Positions 24,236-34,777 are shown, counted from the stretch's first letter. The stretch is DNA of 64,000 bases from Stratiolaelaps scimitus (GCA_019614645.1 JABWDB010000001.1:16533501-16597500), one strand, 5' to 3'. The notes: generated from the sequence alone by a model not told the origin. A program made the numbers and translations.

Positions 24236-24700
24236 CTTTCAGGTTCCTTCGCTGTACCGGTCCGCATGGATCTTCCTAGTGCATAAAGAAGGTAGAGGCA
24301 CGGACCCGGCAAACAAGCGACCAATGCCCGGTTCCGAACAAATAATATGCAATACCATAGTTTCGCACGGTGAAGAACATAATTTGATCTTTTCCCACCA
24401 ACTCGTTTACTCAAAACGTCATACTACGGCCTATTGAACTTGTTGAACAACACGAACCTTTTATCGACAATATGTGAATTAAATAACCTGAATATTGTGA
24501 ATTGTAAATAACTTGAGTGAATGTATATATCTGTTAACAGAATAATCTATTATAATTGTGAAGTCGTAATTGCATGAGCAATTTGGTGATAATACACTCT
24601 TACTTTTACCCTATTTTCTTAATCGAGAACTTAAGCATTGTAAAGTTGCAGTTCCGGAAATAAACCGCAAATGTTATGTTATGTTAATGTACCTATTGAC
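24236..24700 (+). mobile_element. LINE copy with RT motif 0/1 and 3' end, plus strand
   Basis: The frame 24240-24435 reads PSLYRSAWIFLVHKEGRGTD, PANKRPM, then EQIICNTIVSHGEEHNLI. This matches the start of a LINE reverse transcriptase (K-x-G, DPxNyRP, E-xx-I). It is followed directly by the family 3' UTR (acttaagcattg... gaaataaac) and a gttat-type pentanucleotide tail near 24675-24695. It lies head-to-head with the minus-strand copy. Confidence 0.7.
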
Positions 24701-24914
24701 GTAATAAACACAGATTTTAAGAGTGCTCTAAAAACTGGGTAGCACGAGACGATCTTACCATCCCTGCCCACTGTAAATTAAATCAATTTCTGACTTCCTG
24801 TTAGGGGGAAAATTTGAATTAAAGATCAACGACACGCTATCCGTACCGGCATGCGCAATTAGAGACTGCCTCCAAGAGACCGTTGCGGGCAGCTTGCTTG
24901 AGTGCATATAGTGA

Positions 24915-25376
24915 GACGATCGCATATGCCGACGACACATCAATTCTATTTCGTCACGAACAAGGTAGACTCGTTATTGGTCCACGAGCCGCTCAAGAAG
25001 GTGTAGAAAAGACTATAGAGATTTTTCGGAAATTGTATACTTGATGGGAATGCGAACCGGACCAAGACTATTCCGAACGTCACAGAGAGTCTTCAACTTT
25101 GAGCATGTAGCACTTGGTGGGAAACAGCTTCCGCTGTCTCAAAACATAAATGCTTGGGGATAACCCACGATGATAGTATAAGACGGCGGACGCATTTAAA
25201 AGGTAAGCGCCGAAGTGCTATGAGGTTATCACGGCATTACTTTTTATATGGGGAGGAGGATATCAGGGAATATCTTGGAGGGCTCAAATCATCTAAAAAA
25301 ATACTCTGAGAGCAATGTTTGGCTGGAGCCGCAGAGACTCTATCGATGACTTACACAAACTGACCGAACTGCTTTC
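24915..25376 (+). mobile_element. LINE reverse-transcriptase fragment of unit 5, left part
   Basis: It encodes ETIAYADDTSILFRHEQGRL and later MFGWSRRDSIDDLHKLTELL, in frames broken by several stops. It is the same fragment as in units 4 and 7. It is split by another LINE 3' end at 25377-25628. Confidence 0.75.
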
Positions 25377-25628
25377 GGTTTTCAATTCAATTCAATTCAA
25401 TTATTTCTTTATTGACGGAACTGCGAAATATTACAACGCTTAAGTTTTCGTATTAAAAAATAAGATAAAAAGAGCGATCACCAAAGTATTTCACAAGGTT
25501 CTTCGAGGTGATATACCTTCAAAACATATCACAAAGTCATATTGAACAAGATAATTACAAGTGGTTTACTGGATTTGGGTCAAAAAAGATTTTAGCCTTT
25601 TTTTTTATTTCAAAAGCAAATTTCTTAA
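25377..25628 (-). mobile_element. Short LINE 3' end inserted in the unit 5 RT fragment
   Basis: On the minus strand it ends in the family 3' UTR (aacttaagcgttgtaat... gttccgtcaataaag) followed by a tail of four attga-type pentanucleotides (plus strand, 25378-25402). The unit's RT reading resumes immediately after it (DKLYALGVAFNILPAG), which defines a clean insertion of about 250 bases. Confidence 0.75.
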
Positions 25629-25835
25629 CACAGGTTGATAAATTATACGCCTTGGGGGTTGCTTTTAACATCTTACCAGCTGGGATTTCGTCGCAGATCT
25701 CTCCCGCTCTAACCTCTTCATCGATCTAACCGCCACATAACCACCCAACACTCACACACCCTGATGTTCCTCAGGGTGTGTGAGCGTCGGGTGGTTATGT
25801 GGCGGTGAATAGTCCTCTCTATCGTTTAATTTTAT
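25629..25835 (+). mobile_element. LINE reverse-transcriptase fragment of unit 5, right part, with fold-back
   Basis: It continues the RT C-terminus of the left part. It then contains a near-perfect 35-base inverted repeat (25730-25764 and 25771-25805) around a 6-base loop. Confidence 0.7.
25730..25805. repeat. 35-bp inverted repeat (hairpin) with 6-base loop
   Basis: The arm beginning ccgccacataaccaccc is followed after the loop tgttcc by its reverse complement, with two mismatches in 35. The left arm corresponds to sequence found singly in the other units' RT fragments, so this is a local inverted duplication specific to unit 5. Confidence 0.9.
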
Positions 25836-25897
25836 AATACGAACCAAGTGACGAAACCAAATATTCCTCTTTCAATCAACTCGAATCACAACATGCA

Positions 25898-26125
25898 TTT
25901 TTTTTTTTTTTTTTTTTTTTTTAATTGTCATTAATAAAATTTATTCAAACATACAGTAGGGCGGGATTTCTAGAGATTATGGGGGGGGGGGGGGTGAGGA
26001 CGACAATGTTCCGAGGAAGGCGATGGCATTGCCTCTCTGCACGGCGAGGGACAGCCGCTGCAGGAGGAAAGAGCCAGCGCGCTCTTACTACTTATTACTA
26101 AGCTCAGCGCTCAGCGCTCAGCGCG
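25898..26125 (-). mobile_element. Poly(A)-tailed truncated LINE beside the copy 5 poly(A) site
   Basis: A 25-base T run (25898-25922, plus strand) is the poly(A) tail of a minus-strand element. Reading inwards there is AATAAA, then a G run at about 25981-25995, then a frame for SFLLQRLSLAVQRGNAIAFLG, the tail peptide shared with 9.7 kb and 36.6 kb. The flanks share gcattt on both sides, consistent with a short target-site duplication. A gctcagc heptamer repeat lies at its 5' side (26100-26123). Confidence 0.8.
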
Positions 26126-26208
26126 CATTTATTACTTATTTACAGTAAGTATACAGGCCTGACTATATGATATACACTATTGCAGCTCTCCTTCTCTCTG
26201 TCGCTTTT

Positions 26209-26571
26209 TTACCACCATCCGTGTCCTCCTCCGTAACCGCCTCCGAAACCTCCTCCGAAACCGCCTCCGTGTCCGTGGGAGATGACTGGAACACTGGACA
26301 CCGAAACGACAGGCTTTGAGACGTACGAGATGGACTTAACGGGCTTCGATACATAGGACACAACGGGTTTCTTCACGTAGTGAGTAGATACGATGGGGGT
26401 CTTCACGTACGACACCTTCGCCACCTTTGCGTGCGAAATCACAGCATGTCCGTGTCCTCCTCCGTAACCGCCTCCAAAGCCCCCTCCGTAACCTCCCCCG
26501 TAACCGCCAAAATCGCCGGCCGAAGCTACGCCGACGAGGGTAATGAGAACAGCAGCTACAGAGAACTTCAT
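26209..26571 (-). CDS. Glycine-rich cuticle-like secreted protein, copy 5
   Basis: The product has 120 residues. The start at 26571 fits the signal peptide (MKFSVAAVLITLVGVASA), which carries Ser, Ile and Thr changes not seen in the other array members. The extra four residues relative to the 116-residue form are in the N-terminal block (GYGGGYGGGF), not the C-terminal one as in copies 3 and 6, so the length change arose independently. The poly(A) signal (26128-26133, reverse strand) was spared by the LINE inserted immediately beyond it. Confidence 0.92.
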   Translation of the reverse strand: MKFSVAAVLITLVGVASAGDFGGYGGGYGGGFGGGYGGGHGHAVISHAKVAKVSYVKTPIVSTHYVKKPVVSYVSKPVKSISYVSKPVVSVSSVPVISHGHGGGFGGGFGGGYGGGHGWW

Positions 26572-26630
26572 ATTTGCTATTTGTCTTTCACTCGATGATG
26601 TGATGTATTTACTACAACCAAACGGGCACA

Positions 26631-26638
26631 CTTTTATA
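26631..26638 (-). promoter_or_regulatory. TATA box of glycine-rich copy 5
   Basis: TATAAAAG on the minus strand, 60-67 bases before the ATG. This is closer than in copies 3 and 6, because the 5' leader lacks the duplicated ttggctg segment. Confidence 0.8.
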
Positions 26639-27164
26639 GCAGTCGCAAGGAACTGCGAGGGGACGTTGTACATCTAATATAGTAATGAACGTCTTCTGTG
26701 AGCAGACCAGAAAGACATACAAGCAGCAGCTCATTTTCTGCCGGTGTTTTTAGTGCGAACTGAAACTGTGGTCCAAGTGGGCCCAAACCATGGATATGAT
26801 CTGTTTCACATCGTAAGACAAAGTAGCTTGAAAATGCTAAAGAAATGAACAGTGTCTGTTGAAGACATGTTATAAATGTATTTTTATTTATTTATTGGCA
26901 CTTTCTTTCCATGTAGGTGCATGTAATAACTCTAGACCCTCTTTCTTTCAAAGATTTAAGTTGACAAACCAAAAAATACTGTCTTGGTAACGAATCAAAG
27001 AAAAGCGTTCTGGAATCGCTATGTGGGACGTACACACATGTCTATTCCGTGCACACACTTTGTGGGAATCACAGACAATGCATCGGTGCATTTATGCTAA
27101 CGGCGAGGAGCCCCAAGAAATTTCTATTCTAAACGCATTTAATTCAGAATAAGAGTCACAACTG

Positions 27165-28440
27165 ACTGAAGTGATACTTTGACAGTCCCGGTCAGTGCCC
27201 CAAATCAAAATCGGTTCTGGGTTTAGTCAGTAAGAGTCTGACACTACCAGGAAAGTACCAGCAATCCTAAGTTACTTTAGGATCTCTTCTTTGCGAAGGA
27301 GACGGGTCTTGCTAAACAGTTGGTTTATCTTCCAATGGTCACTTGCAGAGGGAAGGTTCTTTCGCTGTCGAGTATCCATGAAGCTAGCACGCCTTATGCT
27401 CAGGGTGGGGGGTATCAGAAGAGGAAAGGAGACTCCTGGCATTAGCAACTGAGTCTATGGTACTGTACGGTTCACCAGTATGGGCGGACTTGGCGCTCCG
27501 TACTGCAAAGAATAAGGGTGCTGAGGTCAGCCGAATGAACGCTGGAAATGAGGGTAAGCTGAGCGTACCGGACGCTGTCGACCGACGTTCTCCTGGGCTT
27601 TGCCAGAATGTTACCGTGGGATCTGCTGGCTGCTGAAAGAGGCCTCAAGCTCCGGGCTGAGAACCTCGACCCGGCCATGGCTTGGAAGGCCACCCTCGAG
27701 GTCTGGCAACAAACGTGAAAGCAGCTTAATCCGAGAGTGACTAAGGGGTATTGACCAAAAGCCTGATACCAGACCTCGAGGTGTGATTAGACTGCAATAT
27801 GGGGGAGCTCACGTATGATGCAACGCAGGTGTTGCATGGTAAGATCGGAAAGACGCAGGTGGATATATGTATGATGTGCTACTCTGGCGAGGTGAGCGAT
27901 GTTGAACATTCGGTAACCCAATGTGTGTCACCAGCGCCAACCGGGCAGGGGACTCGAAAGAGGTCGTGAGGAAACCAGTCAGAGAACCCGTGGAACACAC
28001 GGCCAAATTAAGGGAGGCCTTGGCAGAGGTCATAGATTGGATGGGGGCATCATTAAGCTAAAGGAAAGTAAGGAGAGAGACAGAAGGGCCCGAGTAAGCC
28101 ACCAAAGCCCTCCCCCATGGGGCCTCGGAGGGCTGCTCCACCGTTAGCTAGACCGGTCTCTCCCCCGCATTCGCACCCAGATGGACCGGGCAGCCGGGAC
28201 CTCTTGGGTGGATTAGCCGGCCTGTCACGGGGGCCTCTTCTAGTCTCTCCCCCGCGCATTCCCGCTAATATGGGCCGGGGATTAGGTGACCGAGCCTCTC
28301 CTTACAGGACCCCAAAAATGAAGCAAAACATAGTCGTAGGAGACTAAGGCACAAGGCTATAGAATACTAGCAAAAGCAGTTACACACCTTCCCTACAGCA
28401 GAGCATTGGATGTAAAAGGGGGAGGCGTAATACAATCGCA
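27165..28440 (+). mobile_element. R1-like LINE remnant in the unit 5 spacer
   Basis: It opens with a 3'-UTR-like block (ctgactgaagtgat... cagtcccggtcagtgcc) also found at 39637-39720. After about 27360 come frames for ESMVLYGSPVWADLALRT, AYRTLSTDVLLGFARMLPWD, then LAAERGLKL. Near 27870 the CCHC-type tail knuckle follows (ICMMCYSGEVSDVEHSVTQC). These are the thumb and C-terminal zinc-knuckle motifs of R1-clade retrotransposons. Frameshifts and stops make it inactive. The GC-rich 27.9-28.3 kb stretch is probably its 3' region. Confidence 0.8.
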
Positions 28441-28825
28441 TGAGATGGGAAGCGCATTTAGCTTTTCAAGCGCCAAAGAGCTATGCAGTTATTACGGCAT
28501 TTCTTCCCAAATTGGGAGAAGAATATCAGGGAATATCCCGTAGGGCTTAACTCATCCAAAAATATACTCGAGAGCAATGTTTGACAGAAGCTGTAGAGAC
28601 TCTGTTGATGACTTACACATTGGCCGACTGCCTTCCTTTGCAAATGGTACACATTGCGTATGGTTGTGCTCTCTTTCAACATGTCATCAAGTAGGATTGC
28701 GTCTGAGATCTCAGAGTGAGCCGCTCTAGCCGTCGCATGACCACATGACACCCACACACTCTTACTGCCCTAATACCTGATGGAGAATCAATACCTGAAC
28801 GAAAATAGCCCTCTCTACCCTTTAT
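28440..28825 (+). mobile_element. LINE reverse-transcriptase fragment of unit 6
   Basis: This is a shorter, more decayed copy of the units' RT fragment, lacking the YADD region. It is recognised by gcgccaaagagctatgcagtt, tggcagaag and the C-terminal caacatgtcatcaagtagg block. Confidence 0.65.
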
Positions 28826-28991
28826 AATGTGAACCAAGTGATGAAACCAAATATTCCTGTCTCAATCAACTCGAATTACAACACGCATTCATTACTTATT
28901 TATTTACAGTAAGTATACAGCCCTAACTATGTGATTACACACTATTGAAGATCTCCTTTCTCTCTCTCTCGTTCTCTGGACCGCTCCCCAT

Positions 28992-29354
28992 TTACCACCA
29001 ACCGTGTCCTCCTCCGTAACCGCCTCCGTAACCGCCTCCGAAACCTCCTCCGAAGCCGCCTCCGTGTCCGTGGGAGATGACCGGAACGCTGGACACCGAA
29101 ACGACAGGCTTCGATACGTACGAGATGGACTTAACGGGCTTCGATACATAGGAAACAACGGGTTTCTTCACGTAATGAGTAGATACGATGGGGGTCTTCA
29201 CGTAGGACACCTTCGCCACCTTTGCGTGAGAAATAACAGCGTGTCCGTGTCCTCCTCCGTAACCGCCTCCGAAGCCCCCTCCGTAACCGCCGAAATCGCC
29301 GGCCGATGCTACGCCAACGAGGGCAACGAGAACAGCAGCCACAGCGAACTTCAT
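28992..29354 (-). CDS. Glycine-rich cuticle-like secreted protein, copy 6
   Basis: The product has 120 residues, identical to copy 3 at the protein level although the nucleotides differ at silent sites. It has the extra C-terminal GGGY repeat. The poly(A) signal is at 28899-28904 on the reverse strand, and a (CT)n stretch follows the stop codon. The spacer upstream (29660-29740) resembles that of copy 9 more than that of copy 3, so gene and flank have different closest relatives. Confidence 0.92.
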   Translation of the reverse strand: MKFAVAAVLVALVGVASAGDFGGYGGGFGGGYGGGHGHAVISHAKVAKVSYVKTPIVSTHYVKKPVVSYVSKPVKSISYVSKPVVSVSSVPVISHGHGGGFGGGFGGGYGGGYGGGHGWW

Positions 29355-29445
29355 ATTCGATATTTGATGGTTGGCTGTTTTGCTTTGACCGTTGGCTGTC
29401 TTTCGCTCGATGATGTGGTGTACTTACTCCATCCAAACGGACACA

Positions 29446-29453
29446 CTTTTATA
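29446..29453 (-). promoter_or_regulatory. TATA box of glycine-rich copy 6
   Basis: TATAAAAG on the minus strand, 92-99 bases before the ATG. The conserved gcaaggaactgcgagggga block (plus-strand reading) follows directly. Confidence 0.8.
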
Positions 29454-30439
29454 GCAGCCGCAAGGAACTGCGAGGGGACGTCACGCATTTAGCAATAAAC
29501 GCCTTCTGTGGGGAAACCACACAGTATCTCATTTTCTGGCGGCGTTTTTAGTGCGCACTGAAACTGCGGTTCAACTGCGGGCCCAAACCGTGGGTATGAT
29601 CTGTTTCACATCGTCAAATCAGAGAGCTTGCAATTCTAAGGAAATGATCAGCGTATGTCAAAGACAGCGTATGTATATACCGAGGTACAGAAAAATTCTG
29701 CGTTTTGTTGGGACTTGATTTCTACGTAGGCGGATGTGTTGAGTGATGAATCTTTTTTTCAAGATTTAAGTTGTCAATCCAAAAGGTACTGCCTTGGTGC
29801 GGAATAAAGGAAGGACGTTCTGGAGGCGCTACTTGGGACGTTTTACCTCTATGTTCCGTTCGCACACTTCCTCAGAATTAGAGACAATTCATCGCTGCAT
29901 TTGTACTAACGACAAGGGGCCACGAGAAATGCCTATTCTAAACGCACTAAATTGAAAATAGGCGTTGCAACAAACATATTTTTAAGGAAAAGGAAGTTTG
30001 ATAGCGTCATCCCAATCGTCGAGATACGGCGGTTTCTATTATATAATGGCCAACCATTTCACCTCTAGGCTTTGAAGGTACTGACTTGGAAAACCTACTC
30101 ACACACTCAAACATTGCATAACGAAATTTCTTTACAGCAAATTTCTTCGACACCTATTCACGATTCCGATGACGGCGGGCGAAGACAGTGATATCGTGAG
30201 TCGCTAACCGTTACACCACAATTTGATTACTTCTGTAGTCATGAAACAATAACGGCTGTCTTTATCTGTGTAACTAATCTTAGCTATTTACCCCACAACC
30301 CTCACACATCATCTAGGTATCATCAGGTCCGAATCAGGTAATAAGTTAGTTTCTGCCAGATCGAATTCTTTGGTCTTTTTCTTATCATTCATGACCACTG
30401 CTTGCCTGGAGAGTCAGTAACTCCACTCGATCGTTACAT

Positions 30440-31330
30440 AATTCTTAGAATGTTTGGGGCACGCAATGATTACGATGAACTGGTTCGAAGCATATAGTTC
30501 CAGAAGAATATGGACTATTGAGGTCGCTCGCATTGGGTCCACATGGGAGAAGATCAACATCGGGATACCTCAGTGCTTGGTGTTTCGGCTTTCAATGCTC
30601 ATCTTTTTTGTATTTATTATTATGCTGGAAATCTCGAAGGGTAATATTTGTATTAGGACGATTGAGTTTATATTTAATTCTCTGATCGAAAATCGGGTTT
30701 ATGCTCCAAGTAACTGCAGATGGGTTTGTGAAAATCCGGCGGATTTGCTTGAATAAGCCTTATGGAACGATCGCTTATGCCTACGACACTTCGATTCTAT
30801 TTTGTCTCCAACAAGGTAGGCTCGTTGTTGGCATACGGACTTCTCTGATAGATGTAGAAAGGGCTTCAGAGACTTTTAGAAAGTTCGTACTTGATGGAAC
30901 GGCGAACCGACTTGGACTACGTAACACCCGATTGTTGGTCCAGGTAACAGCTTCTGCTGTCTAGGTTCAAAAATGTTAAGGGCTAAGCCACGAAGATACT
31001 ATGATATGGTGGACGCATTCAACTGATCAACCGCCGAAGTGCTGTGCAGTGATCGCAGCATTACTTTCTATATGGAGAGGAGTATATCAGAAAACGTAGG
31101 GCTCAAGCCATCCAGAAAGATACTCTGAGAGAAATGTTTGGCTGGAGTCGTAGAGACTCTGTTGATGACTTACACAAACTGGCCGAACTACCTTCGGTTG
31201 GTTTCCGTCAGAGATATTTTATCCCGCTAGTCGTCATCGTCAGCCGCCCTAACCGTCACATGACTATCCAACACTCGCACACTCTCATAGTACTTGAACG
31301 AAAAGATCCTTCTCCACGCTTTGATTTTAT
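30440..31330 (+). mobile_element. LINE reverse-transcriptase fragment of unit 7
   Basis: This is the best-preserved copy. RRIWTIEVARIGSTWEKINIG leads into a degenerate IPQ motif, then GTIAYAYDTSILFCLQQGRL, where the YADD box has mutated to YAYD, then MFGWSRRDSVDDLHKLAEL. Loss of the catalytic Asp shows it is a fossil. It converges on copy 7. Confidence 0.8.
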
Positions 31331-31467
31331 AATATGAACCAAGTGACAAAACCAAATATTCCTATATTCATCAATCACAATACGCATTTATTTACTTATT
31401 TACAGTAAGTATACAGCCCTGTACACGATTGCACCTCTCCTCTCTAGCTATCTGGTCCGCTCCCCAT

Positions 31468-31818
31468 TTACCACCAACCGTGTCCTCCTCCGTAACCGCC
31501 TCCAAAACCTCCTCCGAAGCCGCCTCCGTGTCCGTGGGAGATGACCGGAACGCTAGATACCGAAACCACAGGCTTCGATACGTACGAGATGGACTTAACA
31601 GGCTTCGATACATAGGAAACAACGGGTTTCTTCACGTAGTGGGTAGATACGATGGGGGTCTTCACGTACGACACCTTCGCCACCTTTGCGTGCGAAATCA
31701 CAGCATGTCCGTGTCCTCCTCCGTAACCGCCTCCGAAGCCCCCACCGTAACCGCCGAAATCTCCGGCGGATGCTACGCCGACGAGGGCAACTAGAACAGC
31801 AGCTACAGCAAACTTCAT
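31468..31818 (-). CDS. Glycine-rich cuticle-like secreted protein, copy 7
   Basis: The product has 116 residues and is identical in protein sequence to copy 8. The poly(A) signal is at 31387-31392 on the reverse strand. The upstream spacer (about 32100-32300) is also closest to that of copy 8, so the two units share gene and right flank and are probably sister duplicates. Confidence 0.92.
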   Translation of the reverse strand: MKFAVAAVLVALVGVASAGDFGGYGGGFGGGYGGGHGHAVISHAKVAKVSYVKTPIVSTHYVKKPVVSYVSKPVKSISYVSKPVVSVSSVPVISHGHGGGFGGGFGGGYGGGHGWW

Positions 31819-31909
31819 ATTCGTTATTTGGTGGTTGGCTGTTTTGCTTTGACCGTTGACTGTCTTTCGCTCAATGATGTGATGTACTTATTCCAACCAA
31901 ATGGGCACA

Positions 31910-31917
31910 CTTTTATA
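31910..31917 (-). promoter_or_regulatory. TATA box of glycine-rich copy 7
   Basis: TATAAAAG on the minus strand, 92-99 bases before the ATG. Confidence 0.8.
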
Positions 31918-32705
31918 GCAGCCGCAAGGAACTGCGAGGGGACGTTGCACTTCCAGTAATAAAGGTCTTCTGTGGGCAGGCCAGAAAGACACACAGACAG
32001 CATTTCATTTTCTGGCGGCGTTTTTAGTATGACCTGAAACCGCGGTCCAACGGGATCCAGACCATGGGCATGATCTGTTTCACATCGTGGGGCAACAGAG
32101 CTTGAAGATGCTAAAAGAACGAACAGTGTAGAGATATATATATATATATACTAACTTTTATTAAGATCTGCTTTCTACAGAGACAGATATAATGTGTGCA
32201 GACCATCTTTCTTTCAAAGATTTAAGTTGACATTACAAAAGGTACTGTCGTAGTACGGAACAAAAGAAGGACGTTCTGGATGCGCAAGTTGGGACGTTTT
32301 ATCTCCGTATTCCGTGTGCACCCTTCGTCGAAGTCACAGACGATCCATCCGTGCATTTGTACTAACGGCGACGAACCGCAAGAAATAACTATTCTAAACG
32401 CATTCAATATAAAATAGGAGTCTCAACGAACATCTTCTTTAGAAAACGGAGGTTTGTTAGCATCATCTTGGTCGACGAGATACAGCAAGCTGTATCCTTA
32501 TCTCACTAGAACACTGTCAAGAACAATGCATAGCGAAATTTCTTTACGACCAAGATCTCCATTCCGATTGATTGGATAACCCATTCAATTGCGGCACTGA
32601 CCGCGGATGAAGACCTGATATCGCGAGTCGCTAACCTTTCACGATTCTTTGCTTACTTCTGTGATCATAAAATAATAACGGCTGTCTTTATCCGTATAAG
32701 TAACA

Positions 32706-34004
32706 TGGTTGCACAGTGGCTCGCAAAAGGGGGTTCTTTTAATAGGGACCAGGAAGAAAAAGTTACTAAAAAGGACCTAAGTCACGTCAGAGGGTGTACT
32801 CGGTACTGCGCGGATTTGCCACTAAAAACCTAGTGTCACCCCCAACCTCCAACTTTCGAGTGGACGGCCGCCCCAAGGTTCGGAAACCCCTTTGGCAGCA
32901 CTTCGACATCATTCTAGAGGAAGTCGCTTGTTACTCCTTACCTTGTGTCTTCTCTGCCCGATTTGCCTGCGAGGCACTAGAGCCGCCGGCTCTCTCATGA
33001 TGGGAAACCGCTGAGTTTTCCCAGGACTCCCCTCTCCATGCTTGTTGCCAACAATTCGGCTTGCGCTTTGTTGTGGTCGCTGGTCAAATCTAACCTGTCT
33101 ACCGGTTTCCTTGTTAATCTTCAGTGCCATGACATCGTTGACGTAACGCCATGACATCCTCCAAGCCGTCGTCGATGTCATCATGTGGTCAACTAGGTGT
33201 GTCGCCGTAGGGACACCTGCGCGGTCGATTCTTTTCCACATGCATCGATAATGGCTCACCCAGCCATGGTCAGATCCAGTTAGCTAGAGCTCCTCTCCCT
33301 ACTAACAGATCCCATGGGTGTCTTTTGGTTAGTACGAAAAACGGTTCAGTTGATATCGTCTGATAGGCGAGGCTTGCCGGTAATGCCAAGCGTGCCGACT
33401 CTGGGGAAGAGATACACTCTCAGCAAAGGATGATTTTAGCAGGCAGAGGCGCACTGGATTGGCCCACTTTCATGGAGATTGGAATGTCTCTGGTGGTGTC
33501 CGTGTGTTTGAAGAAAATTTCCTACTCTAAAAAACAAGATTGGCACGGGTTGCCATAATTACCATATTACGATGGATCTATTTTTACTTCTTCCGGTTGC
33601 TAGTCCGTCGCAGTGCCATGTCAGCTCAGACGGGGGCACCGTACAAGATCATGGACTCTGCCGCGCATGCCCGGAATCTACGCTTCTGCTCTGATACTCC
33701 GTAGACTCTCGGCATGAGTTAAGGGCTTTCTCGGCCACATGAACTTTATGTGCCAACAAGGTCAACCCAGTGTCAAGAATGACTCCGAGGTACTTTGCCT
33801 TGGGCTTGATGTCTATCCGGGGGGCCGTAAGTGAATCAGCGTGAGCATTTTTTTGCCCGCCAGGAGCGACAGGTGATGATCACATTATCCATGCCTCTAT
33901 ACCAGCCAAGGCTTCTTCGAACCTCCTCGCGAACATCTTCTGATCCCTAGAGATTATAATCAGATCAAGGACGGCATCATCAGCCAGGTTTCACAGGACC
34001 GACC
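32706..34004 (-). mobile_element. R1-like LINE remnant between units 7 and 8
   Basis: On the minus strand, near 33980-33890, frames read ADDAVLDLIIISRDQKMF and ARRFEEALAGIEAW. Next come KYLGVILDTGLTLLAHK (near 33790) and a broken ILYGAPV-stop-ADMALRR (near 33640). These are the RT palm/thumb motifs of an R1-clade element. The portion nearest 32.7 kb is shared with 36715-36850. The extreme 3' end is missing. The same element, in the same position relative to the unit, recurs before unit 9. Confidence 0.75.
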
Positions 34005-34170
34005 TGAGGTAAGTTATACACATTGCTTTTGATATGTTACCACATAGTATTCCGTCAGAGATCTCCCTATCCCGTCATCATCAGCCATTCTAACCGTCAC
34101 ATGACCATCCAACACTCGCACAATCTAATAGTACCTGAATGAAAATATTCCTTTCCACCTTTTGATTTTA
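34005..34170 (+). mobile_element. Short LINE RT C-terminal fragment of unit 8
   Basis: Only the last part of the unit RT fragment remains (from acacattgcttttgatatgtt onward). Its left edge coincides with the R1-like insertion and is nearly the same as in unit 9. Confidence 0.65.
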
Positions 34171-34327
34171 TAATATGAACCAAGTGAGAAAACAAAATAT
34201 TCCTGTCTCTATCAACTCGAATCACAATACGCATTTATTTACTTATTTACAGTAAGTATACAGCCCGGACTATATGATTATACACTACTACTGCTCTCTC
34301 TCGCTCGCTCTCTGGTGCGCTCCCCAT

Positions 34328-34678
34328 TTACCACCAACCGTGTCCTCCTCCGTAACCTCCTCCGAAGCCTCCTCCGAAACCGCCTCCGTGTCCGTGGGAG
34401 ATGACTGGAACGCTGGACACCGAAACGACAGGCTTCGATACGTACGAGATGGACTTAACAGGCTTCGATACATAGGACACAACGGGTTTCTTCACGTAGT
34501 GGGTAGATACGATGGGTGTCTTCACGTACGACACCTTCGCCACCTTTGCGTGCGAAATCACAGCATGTCCGTGTCCTCCTCCGTAACCGCCTCCGAAGCC
34601 CCCTCCGTAACCGCCGAAATCGCCGGCCGATGCTACGCCGACGAGGGCAACTAGAACAGCAGCTACAGCGAACTTCAT
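34328..34678 (-). CDS. Glycine-rich cuticle-like secreted protein, copy 8
   Basis: The product has 116 residues, identical to copy 7. The poly(A) signal is at 34234-34239 on the reverse strand. The left flank (truncated RT fragment plus R1-like element) matches copy 9, while gene and right flank match copy 7. This is a mosaic, best explained by unequal crossing-over or gene conversion. Confidence 0.92.
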   Translation of the reverse strand: MKFAVAAVLVALVGVASAGDFGGYGGGFGGGYGGGHGHAVISHAKVAKVSYVKTPIVSTHYVKKPVVSYVSKPVKSISYVSKPVVSVSSVPVISHGHGGGFGGGFGGGYGGGHGWW

Positions 34679-34769
34679 ATTCGTTATTTAGTGGTTGGCT
34701 GTTTTGCTTTGACCGTTGGCTGTCTTTCACTCGATGATGTGATGTACTTATTCCAACCAAATGTGCACA

Positions 34770-34777
34770 CTTTTATA
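34770..34777 (-). promoter_or_regulatory. TATA box of glycine-rich copy 8
   Basis: TATAAAAG on the minus strand, 92-99 bases before the ATG. A (TA)n tract lies about 200 bases further upstream (34979-35002). Confidence 0.8.
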
